From: CALEMW01 sp035447065
GTDB taxonomy: Bacteria; Krumholzibacteriota; Krumholzibacteriia; LZORAL124-64-63
Assembly (NCBI GenBank): GCA_035447065.1
Contig: DAOTGJ010000013.1
Coordinates: 12,580 to 76,579, forward strand
Direction of reading: 5' to 3'
DNA: 64,000 nucleotides
Position numbers and translations under genes: made by a program. Within the stretch, counting starts at the first letter, position 1; each line of letters starts with the position of its first letter. Positions 18,035 to 27,043 of this stretch are shown here, piece after piece. A model generated the notes under the pieces. That model saw only the letters and a program-made list of their open reading frames with translations, was not told the origin of the DNA and searched no databases.

Positions 18035-21000
18035 CTAGAAGGTGGGGCAGATCTTCGCGCGATAGGAGCTGGAGGCGGAACTGCCGGGTTGCGTCTCGGT
18101 CGAGCTGAAGACGGTGTAGGTGTAGGTGCCGACGTAGCAGGGCTGGTCTTCCAGCACGAAGACGTGGTGATAGCTCCCGTCCTGGGCACGGGTGCCGGAT
18201 GAGGTGGCGCCCGCCTGGAAGGCCCAGCGGGTGACGTTGCCGAAGGAACTGGGCCCGCTCAACACGATCTTGTCCCTGGCCCACTTGCTGCTCACATCCG
18301 TATCCCATTCGAAGGTCCATTGGACCAGGCCGTTGGGCTGCAGCGTGTAGTGGCAGGACAGGCTCGCGGGGTCCACCGCGGGGTTCGTCTCGTCCTCGAT
18401 CACGATGGGGGACAACGGATTGAGCTGCAAGGCATCGATCGACTCCGTCTGGTGATGACCGCCGGGCCAATCGATGTTCAAGGTGACATCGCCGGAGTAA
18501 TCGCCCAGGCCGAACGTCAGGATCCGGTCGTCTTGACCGCCGCGGCCGGAGCCGCCGTTGACCCAACGGGTTTGGAGCGTCTGGTTGGTGTTCGGATCGA
18601 CTGCGGACACCATCGTCCCGATCGCCGATGTGTTGTTCGCGCCGTGGGTGTTCAGGCTGATGGTCAGGTAGTTGTAGACGGGGCCCCCGCCGCCCTCGAT
18701 GCCGACCGCCTTGTAGAAACAGTTCCCGCCGGAGACCGGCCGTCCCAGGAACAGATCCAGATCGCCGTCGGTCAGCTGTGTGCCGCCGGAGCTGTTGAAA
18801 TCGCTGGCCACGACGCCGTCGGCCCGGCCGGCCGCGCTCAGCCCGACCACTTCCGTGACGTCAACCATAGCAAGCGAACCCGGGCTGCTCCGGTTCCATA
18901 GGAGTTGAGGCGGCTCGGTCTCATCCAGCGGGGTGAAGAGGATGTCGTCCCATCCGTCCAGATCGAAATCGAAGACCTTCACGCCCGTCGCCTGGAACTC
19001 CCTCTGGAGTGAGTACCCGGTATAGCCGCTTGCCTGGGGGTTCTTGAGGAAGACCCTCTGGTGGGAGTTGTATTCCGTCTGGATGGAAGTCACCAGATCC
19101 AGATGCCCGTCACGGTCCAGGTCTGCCCAGGCGGCTCCGCTCACGTACCAGAGCTGGGGTGCACCGAAGCGCTGTGTGAACTCCTCGGTGAAGGTGCCGT
19201 CGCCCTGGTTGATGTAGAGCTGGGCGGTTTCATAGCCGTAGTAGTCCATGATGCTGGGCACCAAGAGGTCCGGGTCGCCGTCATTGTCGATATCGGCCCA
19301 GACGGCGGACGATGTGGCCAGGACGGTTTGGGGCATGCCTTCGGCATCGCTGCTGACGTCTGTGAAGGTGCCGTCCACGGAGAGATCGTTGCGAAGCAGA
19401 TAGTCCCGTTCGCTGGTCAGAGAAGTGGGCCTGGGGATGTCTCCCAACGAGCCTCCGGCGCGTGCGATGTAGAGGTCCAGGTCGTTGTCCATGTCGTAGT
19501 CGGCGCAAGAGATGGACCAGGCGGCTGTCAGGTAGGGGGCCAGATTCATGCTCGCAGGTGCGGGTTCAAAGATCCTTCCCCCGCTTGGGTCAGGCCTGTT
19601 GAAGTAGATCTGGGCGACGCCGGCGGTGCAGATCGCAAGGTCCTCGTAGCCGTCGTTGTCGAGGTCGGCAGCTATGGAGCCGCGGGTGGTGGTTATGCTC
19701 TCGAGGTCAACAACATCAGTTTGTCCGGCGAATTGTGGCGTCGTGCCTTGTTGAGAGAACGATGTACTGTATAGCTCAATTTGGTTGTCCAGCGAGCTCA
19801 CAAACAGGTCCAGTGACCCGTCCCGGTCGTAGTCCAACGTCACGGCGCCGTACGGCCGTCCTGCGAAGTCCAAACCGGTCTCATTGGACACATTGAGATA
19901 TTTGACGGTCGGTCCTTCGCCTTCCTGGACCACGACCTCGAACTCCCCGTAGGCTCCGAGTCCGTCGCTGCCGCGGGCATAGTATTCCACCGTGTAAGTT
20001 CCCGGCACAGCCGTAATGGTCAATGGTGGTGTGTCGTTGATGCCGTCTTCGTCCAGGTCCGGCATGGGGGTGTGATCGGAAGAACCGATAAGCTCGGAGA
20101 GATCGGCCTCGATCCAGCCGGCCTCGCCGTTCCAGAAATCCGCCTGGACGGAGATGATCTGTTCGCCCGGTTGACCGGCGAACACGGGCGAGGTCGCCGT
20201 CGCCGCCACGACGGGGGTCGCCACCGGATCGAACATGAGAAAGACGGCGTCGAGATGAGGGATCTCGACCGTCCCGGAGACCGGGATGGTCGTGAAACCG
20301 CCGCCGTCGAAGATGGTCTTGTCGTCGAAGACCACTTGATAGTAGGTCTCGCCGGCAGGGACCGTAAAATATAGGAGGGCGTCATCGCCTTGGCACCAGT
20401 GGTTGATGTTCTGCAGGACGATTCCCTGGTCGTAGGGGTAGACCCAGAGATCGTAGATTCTGTAGTTCTCTCCGATGCAGTCCCCGTAGCCTTCTTCTGA
20501 GCAATCGAGAGCATCTATGCTGAGAATCGGCAGGTGGACCGCTGGATCGGGTAAGACCGGATTGTTGGTTGGGTCGGGAGCGCCGAGCTCAAGGAGCTGT
20601 TCGGCGAGCGCTTGGATCCGCCCGGAGTTGCTCACGCCAGCGGTGGGCAGGGCACGAGGGCTGTAGTAGCCGTGATCGTACTCGTACGTTGCACCAAGAA
20701 AAGATGCATAGGAAAACCGCCGGACACGGATGTTGTCGGCCCTGAAGTACGGAAGAGCGAAGACGTCCAGTTGATTCTCGTCAGCCAGCATGCTTGTGAA
20801 GAGATTGTAGTCGTCGATCCAGTTGCCACCAGCCCAGGTGTCTCCGTCGCCGCTGTGCTCGATGCCGTCAGCGTCGCACCAGCTTCCGCGCTTGGAGAAG
20901 ATGTCCTCCGCCACAACGCCATCGACATGATCGTACATGTTCGAACCGTTGGCTTCCTTGCCGTTGACATGAAGGATCTTGCCGTTCATCACGGGGTCGC

Positions 21001-22408
21001 TTCGGACCTGCTGGATGAAGTCCACCACCGCGCCGGCGAACTGGGCGTCATTCGAATAGGTGTCGGGTACTGCATTCCAATATCCTACGATACCGTTGTC
21101 CGCGGTATCGCCCCAGATCCCGTCGTAGGCATGACCCGGAACCTGCTGGTTCATGCGGTAGTCGGACTGCAGTAGCCAGGCAGTCTCGTAGTCCGTCATT
21201 CCTGTGGTTGAGCTGGATGCCAGGATGTTGCTGAGATACGACAGCCAGTTCAGGTTGCGGATCCTGTTGCATGGCGCTGTGGTGAATACGGCTCCAGCAA
21301 GTGCAGCGGGAGCGGTGGGGCCGTTGCCGTAGTTGAATTTGCAGACGAAGGCTCCCAGATCGCGAGCCTGGCCCCCGCTGTCCCATGTGAATTCAAGGGT
21401 GTATTCCCACAGGTCGCCGGAGACCTGCGTCCTGGTCAGCGGTAGGTCGTAGTGCTGGAAGCCTGCGTCGGTTCCTTGGGCGCCGTTCCGTGAGGCGTTG
21501 GGCAGACGAACATCGCAGGTCAAACCGAGATCGGTGACGGCGTCATGGTAGGCGCCGAGATTGATGCTGAGAACGTGATCATCTGTTGGGCCGGTGTTGT
21601 CCGGGTTGGGGTGGTTGCCCGTGATTGAGTTCACCCAGACGGGATTGAGGGTCGGAGTTGCGCTGACGACCTCGATCGACCGTGAATAGGAATAGGCGAC
21701 GTACCCCCCATCCACATAGCTGAGCACCTTGTATTGGTACTCGCCGGCCGTGTGGACGGAGTCGTCCGTCCAGGAGCACAGTCCGCCGACGGGTGCGATG
21801 CCGGTGGCCACGATGCTGAATAACGTCTCGCCGGGTGCCAGCCGCTCGACCTGGTACGACTGGATGAAATCGGTAAAGTTCTCGTAGGGAATGAAGTTGG
21901 TCTTATCCCTCATGTGGTAGTGGCGATCATCGATCTCCCAGTGCAGTTCGACGGTGTCCGTACCTCCGTCGAGCCGTTGCAGCAGAACGAGCGAGGCAGG
22001 ATCAGTCGTGTGGGCGTGCATCCCCTCATGGGTCCGTCCGTAGGTCATTTTCTGACTGTCGATGTTGAAGTTCGTCGCGATGACGATGTTGTAGATGACG
22101 TTGGTGATGTCGCCTTGGGTGGGAGAGATCAGATCCAAGTCCGGATCCCGCGTATCCTCAGCGAGGAAATCAGCACGCGTGTTGGCGAAGTGGAGGGGCC
22201 AACCGCTCCATTCGAACATGTTGGCCAACGGCTCGTCACTCCAGTCGTGAATCCAGATCTGATTGTTGAGATTCGCCCGGTAAGGGAATCCGTCAAAGTC
22301 CACGTCCGGTGTCTGAGCGGTAGCTACCCCGGTGAGGAGGATGGCCGTGAAGAACAAAACGCTGAAATGTAACAATCCATCAACAGGGGGGGGTGATTTC
22401 CTGCGCAT
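18035..22408 (-). CDS. Large exported protein: TIM-barrel-glycosidase-like segment plus FG-GAP/ASPIC-UnbV propeller
   Basis: 1,457 residues. Signal peptide at 1-32. Residues about 150-320 look fibronectin/Ig-like. Residues about 400-700 have DGIWGDTADNGIVGYW, HVNGKEANGSNMYDHVDGVV and YSPRALPTAG, a pattern like putative extracellular glycosidases (GHL15/GH114 type). Residues about 880-1,230 hold at least six FG-GAP calcium loops (DYDRDGSLDLFV, DLDNDGYEDLAI, DIDNDGDPDLLV, DLDRDGHLDLVT). About 1,260-1,350 matches the ASPIC/UnbV-type end (NYLTISLNTHGANN, DDRILTFGLGDYSG). The C-terminus lacks a FlgD domain. Start at 22408 has GGGAGG upstream. Glycan binding or degradation is my inference; catalytic residues are not proven. 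Confidence 0.6.
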   Translation of the reverse strand: MRRKSPPPVDGLLHFSVLFFTAILLTGVATAQTPDVDFDGFPYRANLNNQIWIHDWSDEPLANMFEWSGWPLHFANTRADFLAEDTRDPDLDLISPTQGDITNVIYNIVIATNFNIDSQKMTYGRTHEGMHAHTTDPASLVLLQRLDGGTDTVELHWEIDDRHYHMRDKTNFIPYENFTDFIQSYQVERLAPGETLFSIVATGIAPVGGLCSWTDDSVHTAGEYQYKVLSYVDGGYVAYSYSRSIEVVSATPTLNPVWVNSITGNHPNPDNTGPTDDHVLSINLGAYHDAVTDLGLTCDVRLPNASRNGAQGTDAGFQHYDLPLTRTQVSGDLWEYTLEFTWDSGGQARDLGAFVCKFNYGNGPTAPAALAGAVFTTAPCNRIRNLNWLSYLSNILASSSTTGMTDYETAWLLQSDYRMNQQVPGHAYDGIWGDTADNGIVGYWNAVPDTYSNDAQFAGAVVDFIQQVRSDPVMNGKILHVNGKEANGSNMYDHVDGVVAEDIFSKRGSWCDADGIEHSGDGDTWAGGNWIDDYNLFTSMLADENQLDVFALPYFRADNIRVRRFSYASFLGATYEYDHGYYSPRALPTAGVSNSGRIQALAEQLLELGAPDPTNNPVLPDPAVHLPILSIDALDCSEEGYGDCIGENYRIYDLWVYPYDQGIVLQNINHWCQGDDALLYFTVPAGETYYQVVFDDKTIFDGGGFTTIPVSGTVEIPHLDAVFLMFDPVATPVVAATATSPVFAGQPGEQIISVQADFWNGEAGWIEADLSELIGSSDHTPMPDLDEDGINDTPPLTITAVPGTYTVEYYARGSDGLGAYGEFEVVVQEGEGPTVKYLNVSNETGLDFAGRPYGAVTLDYDRDGSLDLFVSSLDNQIELYSTSFSQQGTTPQFAGQTDVVDLESITTTRGSIAADLDNDGYEDLAICTAGVAQIYFNRPDPSGGRIFEPAPASMNLAPYLTAAWSISCADYDMDNDLDLYIARAGGSLGDIPRPTSLTSERDYLLRNDLSVDGTFTDVSSDAEGMPQTVLATSSAVWADIDNDGDPDLLVPSIMDYYGYETAQLYINQGDGTFTEEFTQRFGAPQLWYVSGAAWADLDRDGHLDLVTSIQTEYNSHQRVFLKNPQASGYTGYSLQREFQATGVKVFDFDLDGWDDILFTPLDETEPPQLLWNRSSPGSLAMVDVTEVVGLSAAGRADGVVASDFNSSGGTQLTDGDLDLFLGRPVSGGNCFYKAVGIEGGGGPVYNYLTISLNTHGANNTSAIGTMVSAVDPNTNQTLQTRWVNGGSGRGGQDDRILTFGLGDYSGDVTLNIDWPGGHHQTESIDALQLNPLSPIVIEDETNPAVDPASLSCHYTLQPNGLVQWTFEWDTDVSSKWARDKIVLSGPSSFGNVTRWAFQAGATSSGTRAQDGSYHHVFVLEDQPCYVGTYTYTVFSSTETQPGSSASSSYRAKICPTF

Positions 22409-22537
22409 CGCGCATCCTCCCGGGATAGACGAACCGCACCCAGCAAACATCATGCTGGCATGGGTTCGGATTCGTCCCGGGCGAGGGATCTTGATCATAA
22501 GGGAAATACAGAGATGTTCAAGTGAAAACGTGCGGCC

Positions 22538-22562
22538 GATATCGCAAATCATATTTGATATC
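22538..22562. promoter_or_regulatory. GATATC-flanked palindrome in an AT-rich leader
   Basis: GATATC-G-CAAAT, CAT, ATTTGATATC: a 25-nt nearly symmetrical site about 130 nt upstream of the large FG-GAP gene and just after the end of the 22.58-kb gene. The surrounding 150 nt is the most AT-rich stretch of this part of the window. TATGAT inside it on the minus strand could be a -10 element. It is a candidate operator or promoter for the exported-protein unit. Confidence 0.35.
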
Positions 22563-22577
22563 AAAGACTTAGTGGGT

Positions 22578-23420
22578 TCAGTGGTGATTCTCCACCCGAC
22601 CCCAATCCCAGTCGTCCCCCATGGGCCATTCCAGCGCCGCGAGCTGCGGATCCCAGAGCGCCAGGAGCCGATCGCGGAACGGCTGCAGGGCGACGGCGGC
22701 GGCCGAGGGCACCCCCTCCGCCCAGGGATCCCCGCCCGCTTCGAGCCGCGCCGACGCCCGCCGCCAGAACTCCGCGTCCGCGTGCTCCAGGCCCAGCGCC
22801 GCCCCGGCGCCGATGGTGGCGTTGTCCAGCAGCGTGGCCAGCGTCGACTCGTAGCGGTGCCGCACCGCCGCCGGCGACACGAACCCGTCCTCGGCGTCGA
22901 ACACCACCGACCCGTCCGCCCGCCGCGGCACCGTCGCCGGATCCATCCCCAGCCACCCCACGTACGCCAAGGCCGTGATCCACGCGTACTCGCCGGGCCC
23001 CATCCCCGCATCGGCCAGCACCCGATGCCGTAGATCCGCAGCGCGGGCCACCGGGCCCACCACGGCGGACACGCGTCCGAAGGAGGCCATCAGCCCGGAG
23101 AGGAAGGAGGCGTCGTCGGAGGTGGGAGGGGCGGCGAAGAGGGCGTCCAGCTCCGCGCGCGAAGCGAAGAGGCGTTCCCGCGCCGCCAGGTAGACCTGCA
23201 GGCGGCCAGGGGGCACGGCGCCGTCGGCGGGGGGAACGTAGTCGGCCACGCGGCCGTGGGCGGCGGTCAGCACCTCCCAGCTCTCCTGCGCCTGCTTCAC
23301 CGGCTCCAGCGCCGTGCGCAGCTTCAGCGTGGCGCCCACGCCCGTGACCACGATGGCCAGGGCCACCAGACCGCCCGCCAGGCCGCAGCCCAGGATCCAG
23401 CGCTTGCCGGCGTCGGCCAT
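22578..23420 (-). CDS. Single-TM-anchored protein of unknown function, last gene of the hem operon
   Basis: 280 residues. One N-terminal membrane anchor (RWILGCGLAGGLVALAIVVT), then an Ala/Arg-rich helical periplasmic or cytoplasmic domain with no cysteines that could bind haem after the anchor region. I do not recognise a family. Start 23420 has GGAGGA upstream, 16 nt after the hemA stop, so it is most likely cotranscribed with hemA. A role in haem or cytochrome biogenesis is suggested by position only. Confidence 0.6.
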   Translation of the reverse strand: MADAGKRWILGCGLAGGLVALAIVVTGVGATLKLRTALEPVKQAQESWEVLTAAHGRVADYVPPADGAVPPGRLQVYLAARERLFASRAELDALFAAPPTSDDASFLSGLMASFGRVSAVVGPVARAADLRHRVLADAGMGPGEYAWITALAYVGWLGMDPATVPRRADGSVVFDAEDGFVSPAAVRHRYESTLATLLDNATIGAGAALGLEHADAEFWRRASARLEAGGDPWAEGVPSAAAVALQPFRDRLLALWDPQLAALEWPMGDDWDWGRVENHH

Positions 23421-23436
23421 GGGCCCTCCTCCGCGG

Positions 23437-24744
23437 TCAGGCGCTGCGGCGGTTCTCGTCGCCGAAGAGCCGCTTGAGGGTGTCCATGCAGCGCAGGCGC
23501 TCCTCGCGCGTGTCGGCCTGCTTGAGCTGTGCCATGGAGCGGCCGGTCACCTTCTTGATGAACTGCTGCAGGCTGGCCTCCACGGCGGCGGCCACCTCCT
23601 CGGACTCCTTCTTGCGCACCCAGTCCACCTGCTTGTCCTTCAGGTCCTCCAGGTAGGCGCGGAACTCGTCCACGGTGGGGACCAGGTCCAGGTCGCGGAT
23701 CCAGCCGTCGAACTCGGCCAGCTCGTCGGCCAGGATGGACTCGGCGCGGGGCAGCTCGCGGCGGCGGGCCACCAGGTTGGCCTGCACGATGTCGTCCAGG
23801 TCGTCCAGGCCGAAGAGGTAGATGCCCTGGCAGGCGCCGGCCACGTCGGGATGCACGTCGCGCGGCACGGCGATGTCCAGCAGGAACAGGCTGCGGCCTT
23901 TGCGGTGCTTGCAGGCGGCGTGGACCATGTCCGGCGTGATGACCGGCTCGGTGGCGCCGGTGGTGCTGAGCACCACGTCGGCCTCGGCCAGCTCCTCGGT
24001 GAGCGAGGCCCAGGGGCGCATGCGGGCGCGGCCCTCCTCGCCCTCGTTCAGCTCCGTCACCAGGCGCACGGCGCGCTCGGGCGAGCGGTTCACCACCGTG
24101 ATGCCGCCGATGCCCTGCTGCAGGAAGTGCCGCGCCGCCAGCTCGCCGGTCTCGCCGGCGCCCACCAGCAGCGCCCGCCTCTCGCCCAGGTTGGAGAAGA
24201 ACTTGCGCGCCAGCTCCACCGCCGCGAAGGCCACGCTCACCGCCCCGGCGCCGATCTTGGTGCCCGTGCGCACGCGCTTGCCCGCGCGGAAGGCGCCCTG
24301 GAAGAGGCGCATCATCACCGGGCCCAGCTCGTTGTGGGTCTTGGCGGTGCGGTAGGCGTCCTTGAGCTGCGACGCGATCTGCGGCTCGCCCAGCATCATG
24401 CTCTCCATGCCGGCGGCCACGCGGAAGAGGTGGTCGGCCACGTCGCGGCCGTGCAGGCGCAGGCCGGCCTCGCCGGCGAAGAGCTCCGGGTCCACGCCGG
24501 CGGCCCGCAGGGCGTGGGCCAGGATGTCGGCGGCGGGCGCGTGCTCCTCGGTCTCCAGGTAGATCTCGGTGCGGTTGCAGGTGCTCACCGGCACGCAGCT
24601 CACCACGCCGGGCGACGCCGCCAGGGCCGCGTGCAGGGCGATGAGCTTGTCCGTGCCCAGGTGCGCCCGCTCGCGCATCTCCGTGCTCGCATGGTGATGG
24701 TCCAGGCCCCAGAGCAGCAGGGTGGAGGAGGAGGGCGACATCAT
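23437..24744 (-). CDS. hemA: Glutamyl-tRNA reductase
   Basis: First committed enzyme of C5-pathway tetrapyrrole synthesis: NADPH-dependent reduction of glutamyl-tRNA to glutamate-1-semialdehyde. 435 residues. The catalytic Cys56 sits in VSTCNRTEIYLE; AAGMESMMLGEPQIASQLKD and GKRVRTGTKIGAGAVSVAFA are family blocks; LLVGAGETGELAARHF is the NADPH-binding Rossmann loop; the C-terminal dimerisation helices follow. Two adjacent ATG codons (24744 and 24741) are possible starts; the first overlaps the upstream stop as ATGA. GGGAGG lies just before. Its immediate upstream partner, a CcsA/HemX-like gene, is a common neighbour of hemA. Confidence 0.95.
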   Translation of the reverse strand: MMSPSSSTLLLWGLDHHHASTEMRERAHLGTDKLIALHAALAASPGVVSCVPVSTCNRTEIYLETEEHAPAADILAHALRAAGVDPELFAGEAGLRLHGRDVADHLFRVAAGMESMMLGEPQIASQLKDAYRTAKTHNELGPVMMRLFQGAFRAGKRVRTGTKIGAGAVSVAFAAVELARKFFSNLGERRALLVGAGETGELAARHFLQQGIGGITVVNRSPERAVRLVTELNEGEEGRARMRPWASLTEELAEADVVLSTTGATEPVITPDMVHAACKHRKGRSLFLLDIAVPRDVHPDVAGACQGIYLFGLDDLDDIVQANLVARRRELPRAESILADELAEFDGWIRDLDLVPTVDEFRAYLEDLKDKQVDWVRKKESEEVAAAVEASLQQFIKKVTGRSMAQLKQADTREERLRCMDTLKRLFGDENRRSA

Positions 24745-25604
24745 GCACCTCCCCGCAGGCTGAAGTCGTGGAAGGTGGTGAACACGTGCTGGGCGATGCC
24801 CATGAGCGCCACCACCACCACCCACGCCGTGACCGACAGGCGGCTCATGCGCCGGCCGCGCCAGCCCCAGCGGTCGTGCCCCAGCAGGCCCACGCCGTAG
24901 ATGATCAGCAGGCCCCAGGACATGAGGATCTTGGGGTCGAAGGGCGTCAGGTTCATGGCCTGGTCCACCGGCAGGTGGTCGCGCAGGCGGTACATCCACA
25001 GGTGGCCCGTGGCCAGGCCCAGGAACAGCAGCGGCACGCCCAGGCGTACCGGCATCACGCTCATGCGCTCCAGCACGTCCAGGGGCGGCAGGCGCCGGAA
25101 CAGCAGGCCGAAGGAGCGGCGCTGGAGCTGGCGCTCCTGCACCTGGAACAGCACCGCGTACAGGAAGCTCAGGCTGAACGACGTGTACGCCAGCAGGATC
25201 AGCGTGGCGTGCAGGGCGTAGCCGGGATCGTTCAGCAGCGGGTTGATGGTGGGGCGCGCGGTGCTGAACCCGCTGGCCAGGAACTGCAGCACGAAGGCCA
25301 GGCCCAGCACCAGGAACCCGGTCTGACGCACGCGCAGCACCTTCTCGATGACCACGTAGATGGTGGTCAGGCTCAGCGCCAGCAGCGAGGCCAGGCCCAG
25401 GGGCGTGCCCAGGGGGAAGCGGCCCAGCTCCATGGTGCGCAGCACCACCCACAGCGTATGGATGAGCATCACCACGATGGTCAGCACGCTGCCGGCGCGG
25501 TGCGCCAGCCGCCGCTCCTCGAAGAAGAACCACAGGTAGCTGCCCCACAGCAGCAGGTAGAGCAGGGGCAGCAGCACGGTGAGGAATCCCACCACGGCGG
25601 TCAT
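24741..25604 (-). CDS. CcsA/HemX-like cytochrome c assembly membrane protein
   Basis: 287-residue integral membrane protein with about eight TM helices, of the CcmC/CcsA/HemX superfamily that handles haem for cytochrome c maturation. Family blocks visible: PLGTPLGLASLLALS, PGYALHATLILLAYTSFSLSFLYAV (His between helices), ATGHLWMY and GWRGRRMSRLSV. The periplasmic WWD-type tryptophan patch of true CcsA is reduced (DPKILMSWGLLIIYG), as in HemX-like members found beside hemA. ATGA overlaps join it to both hemY upstream and hemA downstream. No CcsB/ResB partner is in the window. It could serve haem delivery to the many cytochromes encoded nearby, or stabilise HemA as HemX does. Confidence 0.82.
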   Translation of the reverse strand: MTAVVGFLTVLLPLLYLLLWGSYLWFFFEERRLAHRAGSVLTIVVMLIHTLWVVLRTMELGRFPLGTPLGLASLLALSLTTIYVVIEKVLRVRQTGFLVLGLAFVLQFLASGFSTARPTINPLLNDPGYALHATLILLAYTSFSLSFLYAVLFQVQERQLQRRSFGLLFRRLPPLDVLERMSVMPVRLGVPLLFLGLATGHLWMYRLRDHLPVDQAMNLTPFDPKILMSWGLLIIYGVGLLGHDRWGWRGRRMSRLSVTAWVVVVALMGIAQHVFTTFHDFSLRGGA

Positions 25605-27043
25605 CGGTGCGCCTCCAGGGTGCGGGGACGATCGGCGCCGCGGAGGTGGGCCAGGGCCGCATCGGCGGCGAGCTCGGCCTCCTTGGCGCAGTAGTTCACG
25701 GAGATGCCCTTGTACGAGCTGCCCGTCAGCAGCAGTCCGGGGAGCTCCGCCAGGCGCGCGTCCATGCGGCGCAGGCGCGCCATGTGGCCCGGCAGGTACT
25801 GGGCGATGGCGCGCGGGTGGCGGATCACCCAGTGGCGTACGGGATCGGCCTTCAGCTCCAGCAGCTCCTCCAGCTCGCCCAGGGCGATGCTGACCAGGGC
25901 GTCGTCGTCCTGCTCCAGCACGGCGGGATCGCCGGGGCCGCCGGCCATGCAGCGCAGCAGCACGTGGCCCGCGGGGGCGCGGCCGGGGAAGATGCTGCTG
26001 GTCCACAGGGCGCCCAGCAGCCGCTTCTTCTCGCGCGAGGGCACCAGGTGGCCGAAGCCCTGGAGCGGATGCCCCACGTCCTGGCGGCGGAAGCCCAAGG
26101 TGATCACGGCCATGGGGGAGTAGGGGATGGCGGCCACCTCGGCGGCCAGCTCCGCGTCCGGCAGGGCCGGGGCGGTGGCGTGGGCCGGGGCGGCGGCGAT
26201 GACCGCGTGGAAGGGGCCGTCGCCGTCCACGCGCCAGAGGTCGCCGTCGCGGGCGATGGTCTGGACGGGGGCGCCGGTGCGCAGCTCGGCGCGCGGGTCG
26301 GCGCGCAGGGCGGCGGCCAGGGCGTCGATCAGATCGGCCATGCCGCCCTGGAAGGAATGCAGCACGCCGCTGGGGCCGGCGTCGGCCGCCTTCTTCCTCT
26401 GCTTGGAGATGGCGGCCAGGGCCTTGAACAGGCCGCCGTGGTCGCGCTCCAGCTCCACCATGCGGGGGAAGGCGGCGGCCAGGCTGATGCGCCGCGCGTC
26501 GCCGCCGAACACGCCCTTGACCATGGGGTCCAGGAAGATCTCCGCGAACTCGCGGCCCAGGCGGCGCACGCCGAACTCGTAGATGGTCTCGTCCTGGGCG
26601 GGATCCGCGGCGGCGTCGGCGCGGCGCGCGGGCACGAAGAGCTCGCCGGCCACGCGCAGCTTGGCGCCCACGCCCAGCAGGCCGGTCTTGAGGAACGCCG
26701 GCGGCGACGCCGGCAGCTCGTGCAGACGGCCGTCCTTGAGCAGGAAGCGGATGCGGGCCAGGTCGCTGCTGCGCACCAGGCGGTCGCGCAGGTCCAGGCG
26801 GTCCACCAGGCGCAGGGTGGCGGGCTCGTTGTCCAGGAACCCGTTGGGGCCCCACTCCAGCTGCCAGCCGTCGTCGCGGATGGTGCGCAGGTGGCCGCCG
26901 GGCTCGGCGCCGGCTTCGAACACCGTCACCTGCAGGTCCACGCCGGCGTCGCGGGCGCGGTCCAGCAGGTTCAGGGCCGTGGCCATGCCGGCCACGCCGC
27001 CGCCCGCCACCGCCACGCGCCGGGTCCCGTCAGCCGCGCGCAT
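25601..27043 (-). CDS. hemY: Protoporphyrinogen/coproporphyrinogen oxidase, flavoprotein HemY type
   Basis: FAD-dependent six-electron oxidation of the porphyrinogen ring. 480 residues. N-terminal dinucleotide loop VAVAGGGVAGMATALNL, then EAGAEPGGHLRT and EWGPNGFLDNEP; C-terminal LLTGSSYKGISVNYCAKEAE is the FAD-binding signature of the HemY family. The 14-nt overlap with the hemH stop and the ATGA overlap with the ccsA-like gene show tight coupling. Because hemN in the same operon makes protoporphyrinogen IX, protoporphyrin is the likely product; HemY normally needs O2, which contrasts with oxygen-independent HemN and suggests use of either an alternative acceptor or microaerobic growth. Confidence 0.9.
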   Translation of the reverse strand: MRAADGTRRVAVAGGGVAGMATALNLLDRARDAGVDLQVTVFEAGAEPGGHLRTIRDDGWQLEWGPNGFLDNEPATLRLVDRLDLRDRLVRSSDLARIRFLLKDGRLHELPASPPAFLKTGLLGVGAKLRVAGELFVPARRADAAADPAQDETIYEFGVRRLGREFAEIFLDPMVKGVFGGDARRISLAAAFPRMVELERDHGGLFKALAAISKQRKKAADAGPSGVLHSFQGGMADLIDALAAALRADPRAELRTGAPVQTIARDGDLWRVDGDGPFHAVIAAAPAHATAPALPDAELAAEVAAIPYSPMAVITLGFRRQDVGHPLQGFGHLVPSREKKRLLGALWTSSIFPGRAPAGHVLLRCMAGGPGDPAVLEQDDDALVSIALGELEELLELKADPVRHWVIRHPRAIAQYLPGHMARLRRMDARLAELPGLLLTGSSYKGISVNYCAKEAELAADAALAHLRGADRPRTLEAHR

